Made by a program: the position numbers and the translations under genes. A DNA stretch of 24,279 nt from contig JBEIHC010000035.1 of assembly GCA_040381555.1 (NCBI GenBank), positions 1 through 24,279 of the forward strand. Direction: 5' to 3'. Below are positions 6,725 to 14,626 of the stretch, in pieces (position 1 is the first letter of the stretch; each line of letters begins with the position of its first letter). Source of the DNA: CANHCC01 sp040381555. Lineage in GTDB: Bacteria > Bacteroidota > Bacteroidia > J057 > RFSG01. The notes beneath the pieces were generated by a model, which was given only the letters and a program-made list of their open reading frames with translations, did not search any database and was not told where the DNA came from.

Positions 6725-8067
6725 TAGGCCATCACTCCCACTTGAGATTGTCTCCCTTTAATTCTACCTGTCTTCATCAAGCCGTCATAGTGGCGCATGA
6801 GAAGGAAACTTTCAATTTGTTGCAAAGTATCCAACACAACGCCAATCATAATCAGCAAACTTGTTCCACCAAAGAATTGGGAGAAGCCACTAGAAACACC
6901 CAGTACAGTTGCGATAGCAGGCATAATAGCTACCATTGCCAAGAAAATTGAACCTGGTAAGGTAATCCTAGATAGTATGGTATCTATGAACTCAGATGTT
7001 TTCTTTCCGGGCTTAACACCAGGAATAAATCCCCCATTTCTCTTTAACTGATCTGCTATATCATTTGGATTAACAGCGATTGCTGTATAAAAATAGGTAA
7101 AGACAATTATCAATAGGGCGAAAGTTAGATTGTAGAATATACCTGTAAAATCCGTAAACCAAGTACCTGCAGTAGCTGAGAAGGAGGACTCTGGGAAGAA
7201 CTGAAATACAGTAGCAGGAATAAACATAATTGCCTGAGCGAAGATGATCGGCATTACACCTGAAGCATTGACTTTTAGGGGAATGTATTGACGGGCAGTA
7301 TTAGTCATACCTCCCATCATTTTATTACCCACCATACGGCGTGCATAGTTGACAGGTATCTTGCGAGTTGCCTGAGTCAAAGCAATAACAGCCATCATTA
7401 CCACTGCCATAGCAATAATCTCAATGAAGAAGAATAGTATGGAGGAAGTGGAACGGGCTTCGTTAATGAGGGAACCTGGAAGTTCGGAAATAATACCAAT
7501 CATAATAATCAGAGAGATACCATTACCTAATCCATTGTCGGTAATTCGTTCACCAAGCCAAACAAGGAATAGCGTGCCACCGGTGAGGATTAAAACTGCA
7601 GACACCCAAAATAGCGGGATTTGAGGATTAATACATCCTGGGTACATTCCAATAAGATTAGTCACGAAAGCTGTAGATTGCCCAATAGTAATCAAAACAG
7701 TGGCATATCTAGTATACTGGTTGATTTTCTTTTGACCGCTCTCCCCTTCTTTCTGAAGTTTTTGGATAGCGGGAATTGCTGCACCCAACAACTGGATAAT
7801 AATAGAGGCAGAAATGTAGGGCATAATCCCAAGAGCGAAAATTGTTCCGCGGGAAAATCCCCCCCCTACGAAGGTATTTAGGAATCCAAGAATTCCTTCT
7901 CCTTGCATGGCACTAAAGTTTTGGGATAGGCAAACGGAGTTTACTCCGGGAAGCGCTACATAGGATCCAAAACGAAACACCAACAGAAGAAGAAGAGTCA
8001 GACCGATTCGGTTCCGAAGTTCTTCGATTCTGTAGATATTCTGAAGAGTGGTTATAAAGTTTTTCAT
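6724..8067 (-). CDS. secY: Protein translocase subunit SecY
   Basis: The channel-forming subunit of the Sec translocase in the inner membrane; it moves signal-peptide proteins with SecA and inserts membrane proteins cotranslationally. It has 447 residues and about ten hydrophobic segments, beginning with IGLTLLLLLVFRFGSYVALP (21-40). The SecY signature MPYISASIIIQLL lies at 82-94, and the cytosolic loop motif ADQLKRNGGFIPGVKPG is near 330-350. The start overlaps the rplO stop by four bases (ATGA), and the end overlaps map by one. Partners secE and secG are outside the window. Confidence 0.98.
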   Translation of the reverse strand: MKNFITTLQNIYRIEELRNRIGLTLLLLLVFRFGSYVALPGVNSVCLSQNFSAMQGEGILGFLNTFVGGGFSRGTIFALGIMPYISASIIIQLLGAAIPAIQKLQKEGESGQKKINQYTRYATVLITIGQSTAFVTNLIGMYPGCINPQIPLFWVSAVLILTGGTLFLVWLGERITDNGLGNGISLIIMIGIISELPGSLINEARSTSSILFFFIEIIAMAVVMMAVIALTQATRKIPVNYARRMVGNKMMGGMTNTARQYIPLKVNASGVMPIIFAQAIMFIPATVFQFFPESSFSATAGTWFTDFTGIFYNLTFALLIIVFTYFYTAIAVNPNDIADQLKRNGGFIPGVKPGKKTSEFIDTILSRITLPGSIFLAMVAIMPAIATVLGVSSGFSQFFGGTSLLIMIGVVLDTLQQIESFLLMRHYDGLMKTGRIKGRQSQVGVMA

Positions 8068-8519
8068 TCGCTTATTTCGATTGCGGAACCCCCTGCTGCT
8101 TCGATAGCTGCTTTGGCTGTTGCGCTAAATTTATGAGCTGTTACCTTCAAAGCTTTAGATACTTCTCCTCTTCCGAGGATTTTCACTTTTGTACGGGCAC
8201 CTGAAATGATTCCCTTTTCTTTTAGGACTTGCAGGGTAATTTCGTTGACATTTTCGTTTTCTGCAAGAGTCTGCAAAACATCCAAATTCACGGCGCTGTA
8301 TTCAACTCGGAAGATGTTGGTAAATCCGAATTTTGGCAATCGTCTTTGCAGGGGCATTTGACCACCTTCAAACCAAGGGCGGTAGCTATGACCTGATCTG
8401 GATTGGTGTCCCTTATTTCCACGAGTGGAAGTACCACCGCGACCGGAACCTTGTCCGCGTCCAATTCTTTTACCGGCTTTTTTATACCCTTCAGCGGGGG
8501 CGAGATTGTGCAATTTCAT
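8064..8519 (-). CDS. rplO: Ribosomal protein uL15
   Basis: Large-subunit assembly protein of 151 residues. The N-terminal half has the family's Gly/Arg-rich extension that threads into 23S rRNA: KRIGRGQGSGRGGTSTRG (17-34), then RPWFEGGQMPLQRRLPKFGF. The globular C-terminal half follows, with the signature VKILGRGEV. It is 2 bases from rpmD and its last four bases overlap the secY start, the classic placement just before secY. Confidence 0.98.
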   Translation of the reverse strand: MKLHNLAPAEGYKKAGKRIGRGQGSGRGGTSTRGNKGHQSRSGHSYRPWFEGGQMPLQRRLPKFGFTNIFRVEYSAVNLDVLQTLAENENVNEITLQVLKEKGIISGARTKVKILGRGEVSKALKVTAHKFSATAKAAIEAAGGSAIEISE

Positions 8520-8521
8520 GA

Positions 8522-8701
8522 TTATGCTTCTTCGATTCTGACCAAGTGACTTACTTTCCGGATCATCCCAATGATTTGGGGGGTAGCTTCTACCACAACG
8601 GAGTGATTTATTTTTCTAAGACCAAGGGCTTGAATAGTAGCTTTTTGGTCTTTGGGGCGGCTGATGATACTGCGAGCCTGAGTTATTTTAACCTGTGCCA
8701 T
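8522..8701 (-). CDS. rpmD: Ribosomal protein uL30
   Basis: The small 5S-proximal large-subunit protein, 59 residues when started at the ATG at 8701 (MAQVKITQARSIISRPK). A longer frame to 8764 would add 21 residues not seen in the family and would overlap rpsE, so I reject it. The chosen start leaves a 4-base gap to rpsE. The motif ALGLRKINHSV and the final MIRKVSHLVRIEE are typical. The gene is missing in some bacteria but present here. Confidence 0.95.
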   Translation of the reverse strand: MAQVKITQARSIISRPKDQKATIQALGLRKINHSVVVEATPQIIGMIRKVSHLVRIEEA

Positions 8702-8705
8702 GGAA

Positions 8706-9224
8706 TTAGCCTTTAAATACTTTAGATAGTTCGATTTGGCGATCCTGCGCAACTGCGTGAGCATCTCTCATGCGTGTTAAGGCATCGAGTGTTGCACGAA
8801 CCACATTGTGGGGGTTTGAAGAGCCGAGGCATTTTCCCAATACATCGGTAATTCCGGCACTTTCAAGGACAGCACGCATGGCGCCCCCTGCAAGAACACC
8901 TGTACCAGGAGCTGCAGGACGAAGGAGCACTTTACCAGCACCATATTTTCCTATAGCCTCATGTGGAACGGTTCCTTTTACTACGGAAACTTTAATGAGA
9001 TTTTTCTTGGCATCATCTACGCCTTTAGAAATAGCTGAAGTAACCTCATTGGCTTTTCCAAGACCGTGACCTACTACCCCATTACCATCCCCAACGACAA
9101 CGATAGCTGAGAAGCTGAAACGACGCCCCCCTTTAACCACTTTTGCAACGCGGTTTATTTTTACCAGTCGATCGGTCAATTCCGTTTCGCTGGACCGTAC
9201 TCTTTTTACATTACCTGACATCAT
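8706..9224 (-). CDS. rpsE: Ribosomal protein uS5
   Basis: Small-subunit protein at the mRNA entry and near the decoding site; E. coli mutants affect fidelity. It has 172 residues. The double-stranded RNA-binding-like domain contains VVKGGRRFSFSAIVVVGDGN (29-48) and GHGLGKANEV; the C-terminal domain has PAAPGTGVLAGGAMRAVLE and the conserved GSSNPHNVVRAT. Two ATG codons are adjacent at the start (9224 and 9221); either may be used. Confidence 0.97.
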   Translation of the reverse strand: MMSGNVKRVRSSETELTDRLVKINRVAKVVKGGRRFSFSAIVVVGDGNGVVGHGLGKANEVTSAISKGVDDAKKNLIKVSVVKGTVPHEAIGKYGAGKVLLRPAAPGTGVLAGGAMRAVLESAGITDVLGKCLGSSNPHNVVRATLDALTRMRDAHAVAQDRQIELSKVFKG

Positions 9225-9238
9225 AGGTTTTCTTCTTA

Positions 9239-9601
9239 TTAGAAAATTAATCCACCTTCCCGGGCAGCTTCTGCCAGAGCCTTAACTCTTCCATGATATT
9301 TGTATCCGTTACGGTCAAATACGACTTCAGTTATCCCCGCAGCTTTTGCGAGTTCAGCGATTTTACGCCCTACAACCTGAGAGGCTTCTGTTTTGGATAC
9401 TTTTTGGTCTCTCACTTCTTTTTTAGAAGAAGAGAAGCTTGCCAAAGTTTTCCCTGCATCATCGTTAATGATTTGTACATAGATAGCACTATTGCTTCTA
9501 AATACAGACAGGCGTGGTCTGGACTCGAATCCATAAATTCTTTTACGAATTCCCTTTTTAATGCGGAGCCTTCTGGCTGTTTTGCGATTTTTTACTGACA
9601 T
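9239..9601 (-). CDS. rplR: Ribosomal protein uL18
   Basis: Binds 5S rRNA together with L5 in the central protuberance. It has 120 residues, normal length. The Arg/Lys-rich N-terminus (TARRLRIKKGIRKRIYG) is followed by RPRLSVFRSN (28-37) and the C-terminal signature VVFDRNGYKYHGRVKALAEA. It lies 5 bases from rplF and 14 from rpsE. Confidence 0.98.
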   Translation of the reverse strand: MSVKNRKTARRLRIKKGIRKRIYGFESRPRLSVFRSNSAIYVQIINDDAGKTLASFSSSKKEVRDQKVSKTEASQVVGRKIAELAKAAGITEVVFDRNGYKYHGRVKALAEAAREGGLIF

Positions 9602-9606
9602 GATTC

Positions 9607-10161
9607 TTATTTCTTACCTGCAGCTTTACCGGCTTTTCTTCTTACAATTTCATCAGAGAATCTGATACCTTTTCCTTTATAGGGTTCCGGAGCCCTTAGG
9701 GAGCGAATTTTTGCAGCAACATGACCAATTAACTGCTTGTCAAAACCGGTTAAGGTAATGGCTGGATTTTTACCCTTAACAGTTTCAGTAGTGACTGTAA
9801 TTTCATTCGGCAGATTAACCACTACCAAGTGGGAGAATCCAAGGGACAATTCGAGATTTTGTCCTTTAGCATCACACTTATACCCTACCCCAACCATTTC
9901 TAACCTCTTCGTGTAGCCTGTAGTAACACCTACAACCATATTGTTGATGAGGGTACGATATAGGCCATGAAGTGCTTTATGTCTTTTTTGTTCAGTTGGG
10001 CGGGATACAATTACTTTATCCCCTTCAATCTGAACAGAAATATCTGGGTCAATGACCTGATGAATTACCCCTTTGGGGCCTTTCACAGTTACCACATTGC
10101 CATCCACCGTTAGAGTGGCACCTGGCAGTAATGTGATTGGGAGTTTACCTATTCTTGACAT
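9607..10161 (-). CDS. rplF: Ribosomal protein uL6
   Basis: Large-subunit protein near the sarcin-ricin loop and the elongation-factor site; two similar alpha/beta domains in 184 residues. It begins MSRIGKLPITLLPG and contains LIGHVAAKIRSLRAPEPYKG (144-163), whose EPYKGKGIRF part is the strongest family signature. It ends in a short basic tail, RRKAGKAAGKK. Gap to rpsH is 9 bases. Confidence 0.98.
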   Translation of the reverse strand: MSRIGKLPITLLPGATLTVDGNVVTVKGPKGVIHQVIDPDISVQIEGDKVIVSRPTEQKRHKALHGLYRTLINNMVVGVTTGYTKRLEMVGVGYKCDAKGQNLELSLGFSHLVVVNLPNEITVTTETVKGKNPAITLTGFDKQLIGHVAAKIRSLRAPEPYKGKGIRFSDEIVRRKAGKAAGKK

Positions 10162-10170
10162 GATGTATGA

Positions 10171-10569
10171 TCAATAAATATAACAAAGTACTTCCCCACC
10201 AATATTTTTCACTTTTGCCTCTTTATCGGTCATTACTCCCTGGGAAGTGGAGAGAATAGCAATACCGAGTCCATTGAGTACACGGGGCATGGTATCCACG
10301 CCGGAGTACCTACGCAAACCGGGTTTGCTAATACGGGTAAGGGACTGGATAGCTGGGCGACGAGTTATAGGATCGTATTTGAGGGCAATTTTAATTTTGC
10401 CTTGGTGATCTGGAGTTTCTTCAAATTTAAAATTCCGGATATACCCTTTATCCATTAACACCTGAGTCAATCCTTTTTTAAGGTTTGAGGCAGGAATTTC
10501 CACAAACTTATGGTTTGCATTTGATGCGTTTCTGATGCGAGTCAGAAAATCTGCTACTGTATCTGTCAT
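10171..10569 (-). CDS. rpsH: Ribosomal protein uS8
   Basis: Binds the central domain of 16S rRNA; 132 residues from the ATG at 10569 (MTDTVADFLTRIRNA). The open frame reaches back to 10620, but the extra residues do not resemble S8 and would overlap rpsN, so the inner start is chosen; it leaves 10 bases after rpsN. The C-terminal signature STSQGVMTDKEAKVKNIGGE is clear. In E. coli S8 represses the spc operon at the L5 start; no matching hairpin is evident around 11410 here. Confidence 0.96.
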   Translation of the reverse strand: MTDTVADFLTRIRNASNANHKFVEIPASNLKKGLTQVLMDKGYIRNFKFEETPDHQGKIKIALKYDPITRRPAIQSLTRISKPGLRRYSGVDTMPRVLNGLGIAILSTSQGVMTDKEAKVKNIGGEVLCYIY

Positions 10570-10579
10570 AACTATATTA

Positions 10580-10849
10580 TCACCAACTGGCTTTAGTAAC
10601 ACCTGGGATTCTACCTGCAAGGGCTAGCTCTCTAAACTTAATTCGGGATAATCCAAACTGCCGAATATAAGCTCTAGGTCTTCCTGTCAATTTGCACCGA
10701 TTGTGCAAACGAACTGGGGAGGAGTTTTTAGGGAGCAGTGAAAGAGCTTGATAATCTCCTGCTTTTTTGAGAGCGTCGCGTTTTTCAGCGTATTGAGCTA
10801 CCAGTTTTTCTCTTTTTGCTTGGCGTGCGAGTAACGATTTCCTTGCCAT
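10580..10849 (-). CDS. rpsN: Ribosomal protein uS14, zinc-free long form
   Basis: Small-subunit head protein of 89 residues. It is the long form without a zinc ribbon: only one Cys remains in NRCKLTGRPRAYIRQFGLSR (50-69), where the zinc type has a CxxC pair. The N-terminal half is basic (MARKSLLARQAKREKLV) and the end is GRIPGVTKASW, both usual. The neighbours are rplE (3-base gap) and rpsH (10-base gap). Confidence 0.98.
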   Translation of the reverse strand: MARKSLLARQAKREKLVAQYAEKRDALKKAGDYQALSLLPKNSSPVRLHNRCKLTGRPRAYIRQFGLSRIKFRELALAGRIPGVTKASW

Positions 10850-10852
10850 ACT

Positions 10853-11410
10853 TTAGTTTTTACCTGATTTAAAGGGCATTCCAAAAGCTTTGAGTAAAGC
10901 CAAAGCTTCTTCATCTGTTTTTGCGGTGGTCACGAATGTGATATCCATACCTGCAATTTTATCTATTTTATCAACATCAATTTCAGGGAAGATGATTTGT
11001 TCTTTTACACCGAGGGTAAAATTACCTCTACCATCAAAACCTTTGGAAGGAATTCCTCTGAAGTCACGAACTCGTGGGATAGCCACATTAACGAGGCGAT
11101 CGAGGAATTCATACATTCTTTCATTACGAAGGGTTACTCTGCAACCGATAGGCACTCCTTTTCTGAGTTTGAAATTTGAGATATCCTTTTTTGACTTGGT
11201 AATGACTGGTTTTTGACCGCTAATAAGAGAAAACTCTTGCACAGCGTATTCCACTTGTTTTTTATCCGAAACAGCGGAACCGATACCTCTGGAGAGGCAA
11301 ATCTTTTGGAGGCGTGGTACCTGCATAATATTTGTGTAGTTGAACTGCTTCATGATTTCAGCTACAATTTTTTGCTGGTATTCATCCTGTAATCTAACCT
11401 TGTATGACAT
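10853..11410 (-). CDS. rplE: Ribosomal protein uL5
   Basis: Central-protuberance protein that binds 5S rRNA and contacts the P-site tRNA; 185 residues, normal length. Clear segments include GQKPVITKSKKDISNFKLRK (70-89), then GCRVTLRNERMYEFLDRLVN, and near the centre RGIPSKGFDGRGNFTLGVKE. The gene lies 12 bases after rplX and 3 before rpsN. Confidence 0.98.
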   Translation of the reverse strand: MSYKVRLQDEYQQKIVAEIMKQFNYTNIMQVPRLQKICLSRGIGSAVSDKKQVEYAVQEFSLISGQKPVITKSKKDISNFKLRKGVPIGCRVTLRNERMYEFLDRLVNVAIPRVRDFRGIPSKGFDGRGNFTLGVKEQIIFPEIDVDKIDKIAGMDITFVTTAKTDEEALALLKAFGMPFKSGKN

Positions 11411-11422
11411 GATCTGAGACGA

Positions 11423-11764
11423 TTATTTTAATTCCTGACCGCTTTTCTTTGCAATTCTCACCCATCGTCCGTTTTCGTCCCGGGATCTTCCTATACGAGA
11501 GGACTGACCGGATTTAGGATCGATGACCATCAGATTGGAGATATGAATGGGAGCTTCTTGGCGCACGATACCACCATTAGGGCTTGCCTGACTGGGTTTA
11601 TTGTGCTTAGCGACCATGTTGATTTCTTCTACCAGAGCCTTTTGCTTAGAGACGAGTACTCTGAGTACGCGACCTTCTTTGCCTTTTCCGTCTCCGGAAA
11701 GGACTCTGACCATATCGCCTTTGCGAATATGGAGTTTTGGTATTTGATTTATTTTCCTTGGCAT
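11423..11764 (-). CDS. rplX: Ribosomal protein uL24
   Basis: One of the two assembly initiators of the large subunit; 113 residues from the ATG at 11764 (MPRKINQIPKLHIRKGD). The open frame extends to 11809, but those 15 extra residues would overlap rplN and are not family-like; the chosen start leaves a 16-base gap. The KOW motif is at about 16-36 (KGDMVRVLSGDGKGKEGRVL). GGIVRQEAPIHISNLMVIDP and the C-terminal RDENGRWVRIAKKSG are typical of the bacterial protein. Confidence 0.95.
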   Translation of the reverse strand: MPRKINQIPKLHIRKGDMVRVLSGDGKGKEGRVLRVLVSKQKALVEEINMVAKHNKPSQASPNGGIVRQEAPIHISNLMVIDPKSGQSSRIGRSRDENGRWVRIAKKSGQELK

Positions 11765-11780
11765 AAAACGAACTGCAAAA

Positions 11781-12149
11781 TTAAAGGACTTCTGGTGCAA
11801 GCGAAACAATTTTCATAAATTGTTTTTCTCTGAGTTCACGGGCAACTGGTCCGAAGATACGAGTACCTCTGGGTTCATCGTTATTATTTATCACCACTGC
11901 GGCATTTTCATCAAAGCGGATGTAAGAACCATCTTTCCTTCTGACTTCTTTCGCAGTACGAACAATAACAGCTTTTACAACATCCCCTTTTTTAACATTT
12001 CCGCCTGGCATGGCAGATTTTACGGAGCAAACGATTTTATCCCCTACTCCGGCGTAGCGTCTTTTGGTACCTCCGAGAACTCGGATGCAAAGGAGTTCTT
12101 TGGCTCCACTATTGTCTGCTACATTCAGACGGCTTTCCTGCTGTATCAT
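11781..12149 (-). CDS. rplN: Ribosomal protein uL14
   Basis: Interface protein of the large subunit and docking surface for the silencing factor RsfS; 122 residues, the standard length. It begins MIQQESRLNVADNSGAKELL and contains VGDKIVCSVKSAMPGGNVKK (36-55), then DENAAVVIN and GTRIFGPVARELREK, all close to consensus. It is 3 bases after rpsQ. Confidence 0.98.
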   Translation of the reverse strand: MIQQESRLNVADNSGAKELLCIRVLGGTKRRYAGVGDKIVCSVKSAMPGGNVKKGDVVKAVIVRTAKEVRRKDGSYIRFDENAAVVINNNDEPRGTRIFGPVARELREKQFMKIVSLAPEVL

Positions 12150-12152
12150 GGC

Positions 12153-12431
12153 TTATTTTGCTTTTTCAATGACTTCAATCAATCTCCAGCGTTTCAATTT
12201 ACTGATAGGCCGGGTTTCCATTATTTTTACTGTATCTCCGATATGGGCATCACTATTTTCATCATGCGCCATAAAACGGGTGGTTTTCTTGATGAATTTA
12301 CCATAGATAGGGTGTTTCACCTTTCTTTCTACGGCTACGACAATAGACTTTTGCATTTTGTCGCTTACCACTTTACCGATCCGTTCTTTCCGGAGGTTTC
12401 TTTTTAATTCTTCTACCTGTTCCATGCTCAT
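12153..12431 (-). CDS. rpsQ: Ribosomal protein uS17
   Basis: Primary binder of the 5' domain of 16S rRNA; an OB-fold of 92 residues. Typical segments are GKVVSDKMQKSIVVAVERKV (18-37), HPIYGKFIKKTTRFMAHDEN and VKIMETRPISKLKRWRLIEV. The ATG overlaps the rpmC stop (ATGA), which suggests coupled translation. An inner ATG at 12425 is also possible. Confidence 0.97.
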   Translation of the reverse strand: MSMEQVEELKRNLRKERIGKVVSDKMQKSIVVAVERKVKHPIYGKFIKKTTRFMAHDENSDAHIGDTVKIMETRPISKLKRWRLIEVIEKAK

Positions 12432-12637
12432 GCGTTCTGATCAGCGTTTGAGTTATTTCTTTCATTCAGGATGGTTATCAGCCTGGCCACAGTTTTTCTG
12501 GCTTTGCGAATTTTGAGGGGATTTTCCACGGCAGAAATAGCGTGGTTAAATCGAATCCTAGTGAGCATTTCTTGCTCTTCGTTAATTCGTGCGAGGATTT
12601 CCTCGTTGTTTAAATCTCTAATGTCCTTGCTTTTCAT
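12428..12637 (-). CDS. rpmC: Ribosomal protein uL29
   Basis: Helical-hairpin protein beside L23 at the tunnel exit; 69 residues. MKSKDIRDLNNEEILARINE begins the first helix, and the second contains NPLKIRKARKTVARLITILN (39-58), the family signature. Both ends overlap neighbouring genes by four bases (ATGA at rplP/rpmC and at rpmC/rpsQ), so three genes are chained through shared start/stop codons. Confidence 0.97.
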   Translation of the reverse strand: MKSKDIRDLNNEEILARINEEQEMLTRIRFNHAISAVENPLKIRKARKTVARLITILNERNNSNADQNA

Positions 12638-13059
12638 GCCTCAGCGTGATAATCTCTACGAGTGATGAATTTTGTTTTGATGGGTAATTTTTGTGCGGCG
12701 AGTCGCATAGCCTCTTTGGCAGTTTCCTCGGAAACACCTTCACATTCGAAGATGATTCGTCCTGGTTTTACGACAGCCACCCAATATTCAGGGGCACCCT
12801 TACCCTTACCCATCCTTACTTCGGCTGGTTTTTTGGTTACGGGTTTGTCTGGGAAGATACGAATCCAGACCTGACCTTCCCTCTTCATAAAGCGGGTGAC
12901 TGCAATACGAGCAGCTTCAATCTGCCGACTGGTAATCCAGCATTCTTCCAGAGATTTGATGGCAAAGGAACCGAAAGAGAGAGTTGCCCCTCTTTTGGCA
13001 TTGCCCTTCATTTTTCCCTTTTGTTGCTTCCGAAATTTTGTACGCTTAGGTAATAACAT
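12634..13059 (-). CDS. rplP: Ribosomal protein uL16
   Basis: Large-subunit protein contacting A-site tRNA and the peptidyl transferase surroundings; 141 residues. It begins MLLPKRTKFRKQQKGKMKGN and has the signatures VWIRIFPDKPVTKKPAEVRM (68-87) and GKGKGAPEYWVAVVKPG. The gene starts 19 bases after rpsC and overlaps rpmC by four bases. Confidence 0.98.
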   Translation of the reverse strand: MLLPKRTKFRKQQKGKMKGNAKRGATLSFGSFAIKSLEECWITSRQIEAARIAVTRFMKREGQVWIRIFPDKPVTKKPAEVRMGKGKGAPEYWVAVVKPGRIIFECEGVSEETAKEAMRLAAQKLPIKTKFITRRDYHAEA

Positions 13060-13078
13060 TTCCCTTCGATTTTAATGA

Positions 13079-13870
13079 TCAGCCTTTTCTTTCTCCTCTA
13101 CCACCGCCGCTGCGTCTTCTGTCGCCGCCGCCCCTGTTGTCACGATTATTGTCACGGTTTTCGCGTCTTCCGCCTCCCTCGTTACCTGAGGATGGACCAC
13201 CAGCTGGGCGGGCTGCCATTCCTAGATTGGGAGACAAATCTACTTTACCGTATTTTTCGCCTTTAAATATCCAAACTTTTACGCCTACAACACCGTAGAT
13301 TGTATGCGCTTCAGAAATTGCATAATCTACATCAGCCCGAAGCGTGTGCAAAGGTACACGACCTTCTTTATATTGCTCCGTACGAGCCATTTCAGCACCA
13401 CCTAAGCGACCAGAACACATTATCTTAATTCCTTCTGCATTCATACGCATGGTTGATGCGATGGACATTTTCATAGCCCGACGGAAAGAAATACGACCTT
13501 CTAACTGCTGAGCGATATTATCAGCAACCAATTTAGCGTCTAACTCAGGTCTTTTTATCTCAAAGATGTTAATTTGAACATCTTTTTTAGTGATTTTTTT
13601 TATTTCTTCTCTGAGTTTATCTACTTCCTGACCACCTTTACCAATTACGATACCAGGACGAGAGGTATGAATAGTAATAGTTATTCTTTTGAGCGTTCTT
13701 TCGATTACGATTCGAGCGATCCCTCCTTTCGGGATACGGGCAAGTAAATAGGAGCGAATTTTTTCGTCTTCTACTAGTTTTTCAGCGTATTTTTTACCGC
13801 CATACCAGTTGGAGTCCCATCCGCGGATGATTCCCAACCTTATGCCTACCGGATTAGTTTTCTGTCCCAA
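13079..13870 (-). CDS. rpsC: Ribosomal protein uS3 with RG-rich tail
   Basis: Lines the mRNA entry channel of the small subunit and helps unwind mRNA. The type II KH domain carries IVIGKGGQEVDKL (74-86), and the C-terminal domain carries CSGRLGGAEMARTEQYKEGR (152-171) and GVVGVKVWIFKGE. The conserved protein ends near residue 215. Here a tail of about 42 residues follows (222-263), rich in Gly, Arg, Asn and Asp with RGGG and GGGRG steps. It should be disordered and RNA-binding; that is an inference from composition. Confidence 0.97.
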   Translation of the reverse strand: MGQKTNPVGIRLGIIRGWDSNWYGGKKYAEKLVEDEKIRSYLLARIPKGGIARIVIERTLKRITITIHTSRPGIVIGKGGQEVDKLREEIKKITKKDVQINIFEIKRPELDAKLVADNIAQQLEGRISFRRAMKMSIASTMRMNAEGIKIMCSGRLGGAEMARTEQYKEGRVPLHTLRADVDYAISEAHTIYGVVGVKVWIFKGEKYGKVDLSPNLGMAARPAGGPSSGNEGGGRRENRDNNRDNRGGGDRRRSGGGRGERKG

Positions 13871-13882
13871 TGTATGTAAGAA

Positions 13883-14350
13883 TTATTCGTTAATGGTAAC
13901 TTTAGATTCCAAACGCAAGAAAATATGGTTCGAGCGTTTGCGGATACGAAATCCTCTTCCTTGTGGCGCGGGGCGCATTCTTTTTAACTGCCTTCCTTCA
14001 TCAACCATAACTTCTTTGATAAAAAGAGCAGTAGGATCACCGTCAGCAGCATCATTTTTTTCTTTCCAGTTTGCGACAGCCGAAAGGACAAGTTTACGAA
14101 GTGGTGCGGCACCGATACGAGTGTTAAATTTGAGTATCGCAAGTGCTTTATCAACGCCTTCACCTCTAACCAAATCTGCTACTAATCTCATCTTGCGAGG
14201 AGAGGTAGGAAAATTTTGCAGAGTTGCATGGAAAGATTCTTTTTTTGCTTCTTTCCGGGCATCGGCCGCTGCTTTTTTGCGCTTAGGAGCTTTTTCGAGT
14301 CCTTGAGCGATTTTTTCTTTACGCGTCAGTTTTTTAATTACAGCTTCCAT
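13883..14350 (-). CDS. rplV: Ribosomal protein uL22 with N-terminal extension
   Basis: Lines the peptide exit tunnel and binds all 23S domains. The conserved core starts near residue 41 (HATLQNFPTSPRKMRLVADL) and includes the tunnel beta-hairpin VDEGRQLKRMRPAPQGRG (116-133). With 155 residues it is longer than the about 110 of E. coli because of a Lys/Ala/Glu-rich N-terminal extension of about 40 residues. No other in-frame Met lies between the first and M54, so the extension is probably real rather than a start error. The gap to rpsS is 2 bases. Confidence 0.96.
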   Translation of the reverse strand: MEAVIKKLTRKEKIAQGLEKAPKRKKAAADARKEAKKESFHATLQNFPTSPRKMRLVADLVRGEGVDKALAILKFNTRIGAAPLRKLVLSAVANWKEKNDAADGDPTALFIKEVMVDEGRQLKRMRPAPQGRGFRIRKRSNHIFLRLESKVTINE

Positions 14351-14352
14351 GA

Positions 14353-14619
14353 TTATTTTCTATTGCCGGAATGACCTTTGAAGTTACGAGTAGGGGAAAA
14401 TTCTCCTAATTTGTGACCTACCATGTTTTCAGATACATAAACCGGAATAAATTTATTTCCGTTATGCACTGCGAGAGTGTGGCCTACGAAATCCGGAGAG
14501 ATAACGGATCTGCGTGCCCAGGTTTTAATTACCTTTTTTTCGCCTTTTGCATTCATTCCCAATACTTTTTTCTCCACTTTGGGATCTATGAATGGGCCTT
14601 TTTTAAGTGATCTTGCCAT
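14353..14619 (-). CDS. rpsS: Ribosomal protein uS19
   Basis: Small-subunit head protein that works next to S13 and contacts the A-site region; 88 residues. It opens with MARSLKKGPFIDPKV and carries WARRSVISPDFVGHTLAVHN (34-53), VSENMVGHKLGEFSPTRNF and the end KGHSGNRK, all near consensus. Gap to rplB is 7 bases. Confidence 0.98.
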   Translation of the reverse strand: MARSLKKGPFIDPKVEKKVLGMNAKGEKKVIKTWARRSVISPDFVGHTLAVHNGNKFIPVYVSENMVGHKLGEFSPTRNFKGHSGNRK

Positions 14620-14626
14620 ACTTCAA

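Noticed and set aside
11820..12407. 195-codon plus-strand open frame
   Set aside because: It is antisense to rplN and rpsQ, whose products are unmistakable.
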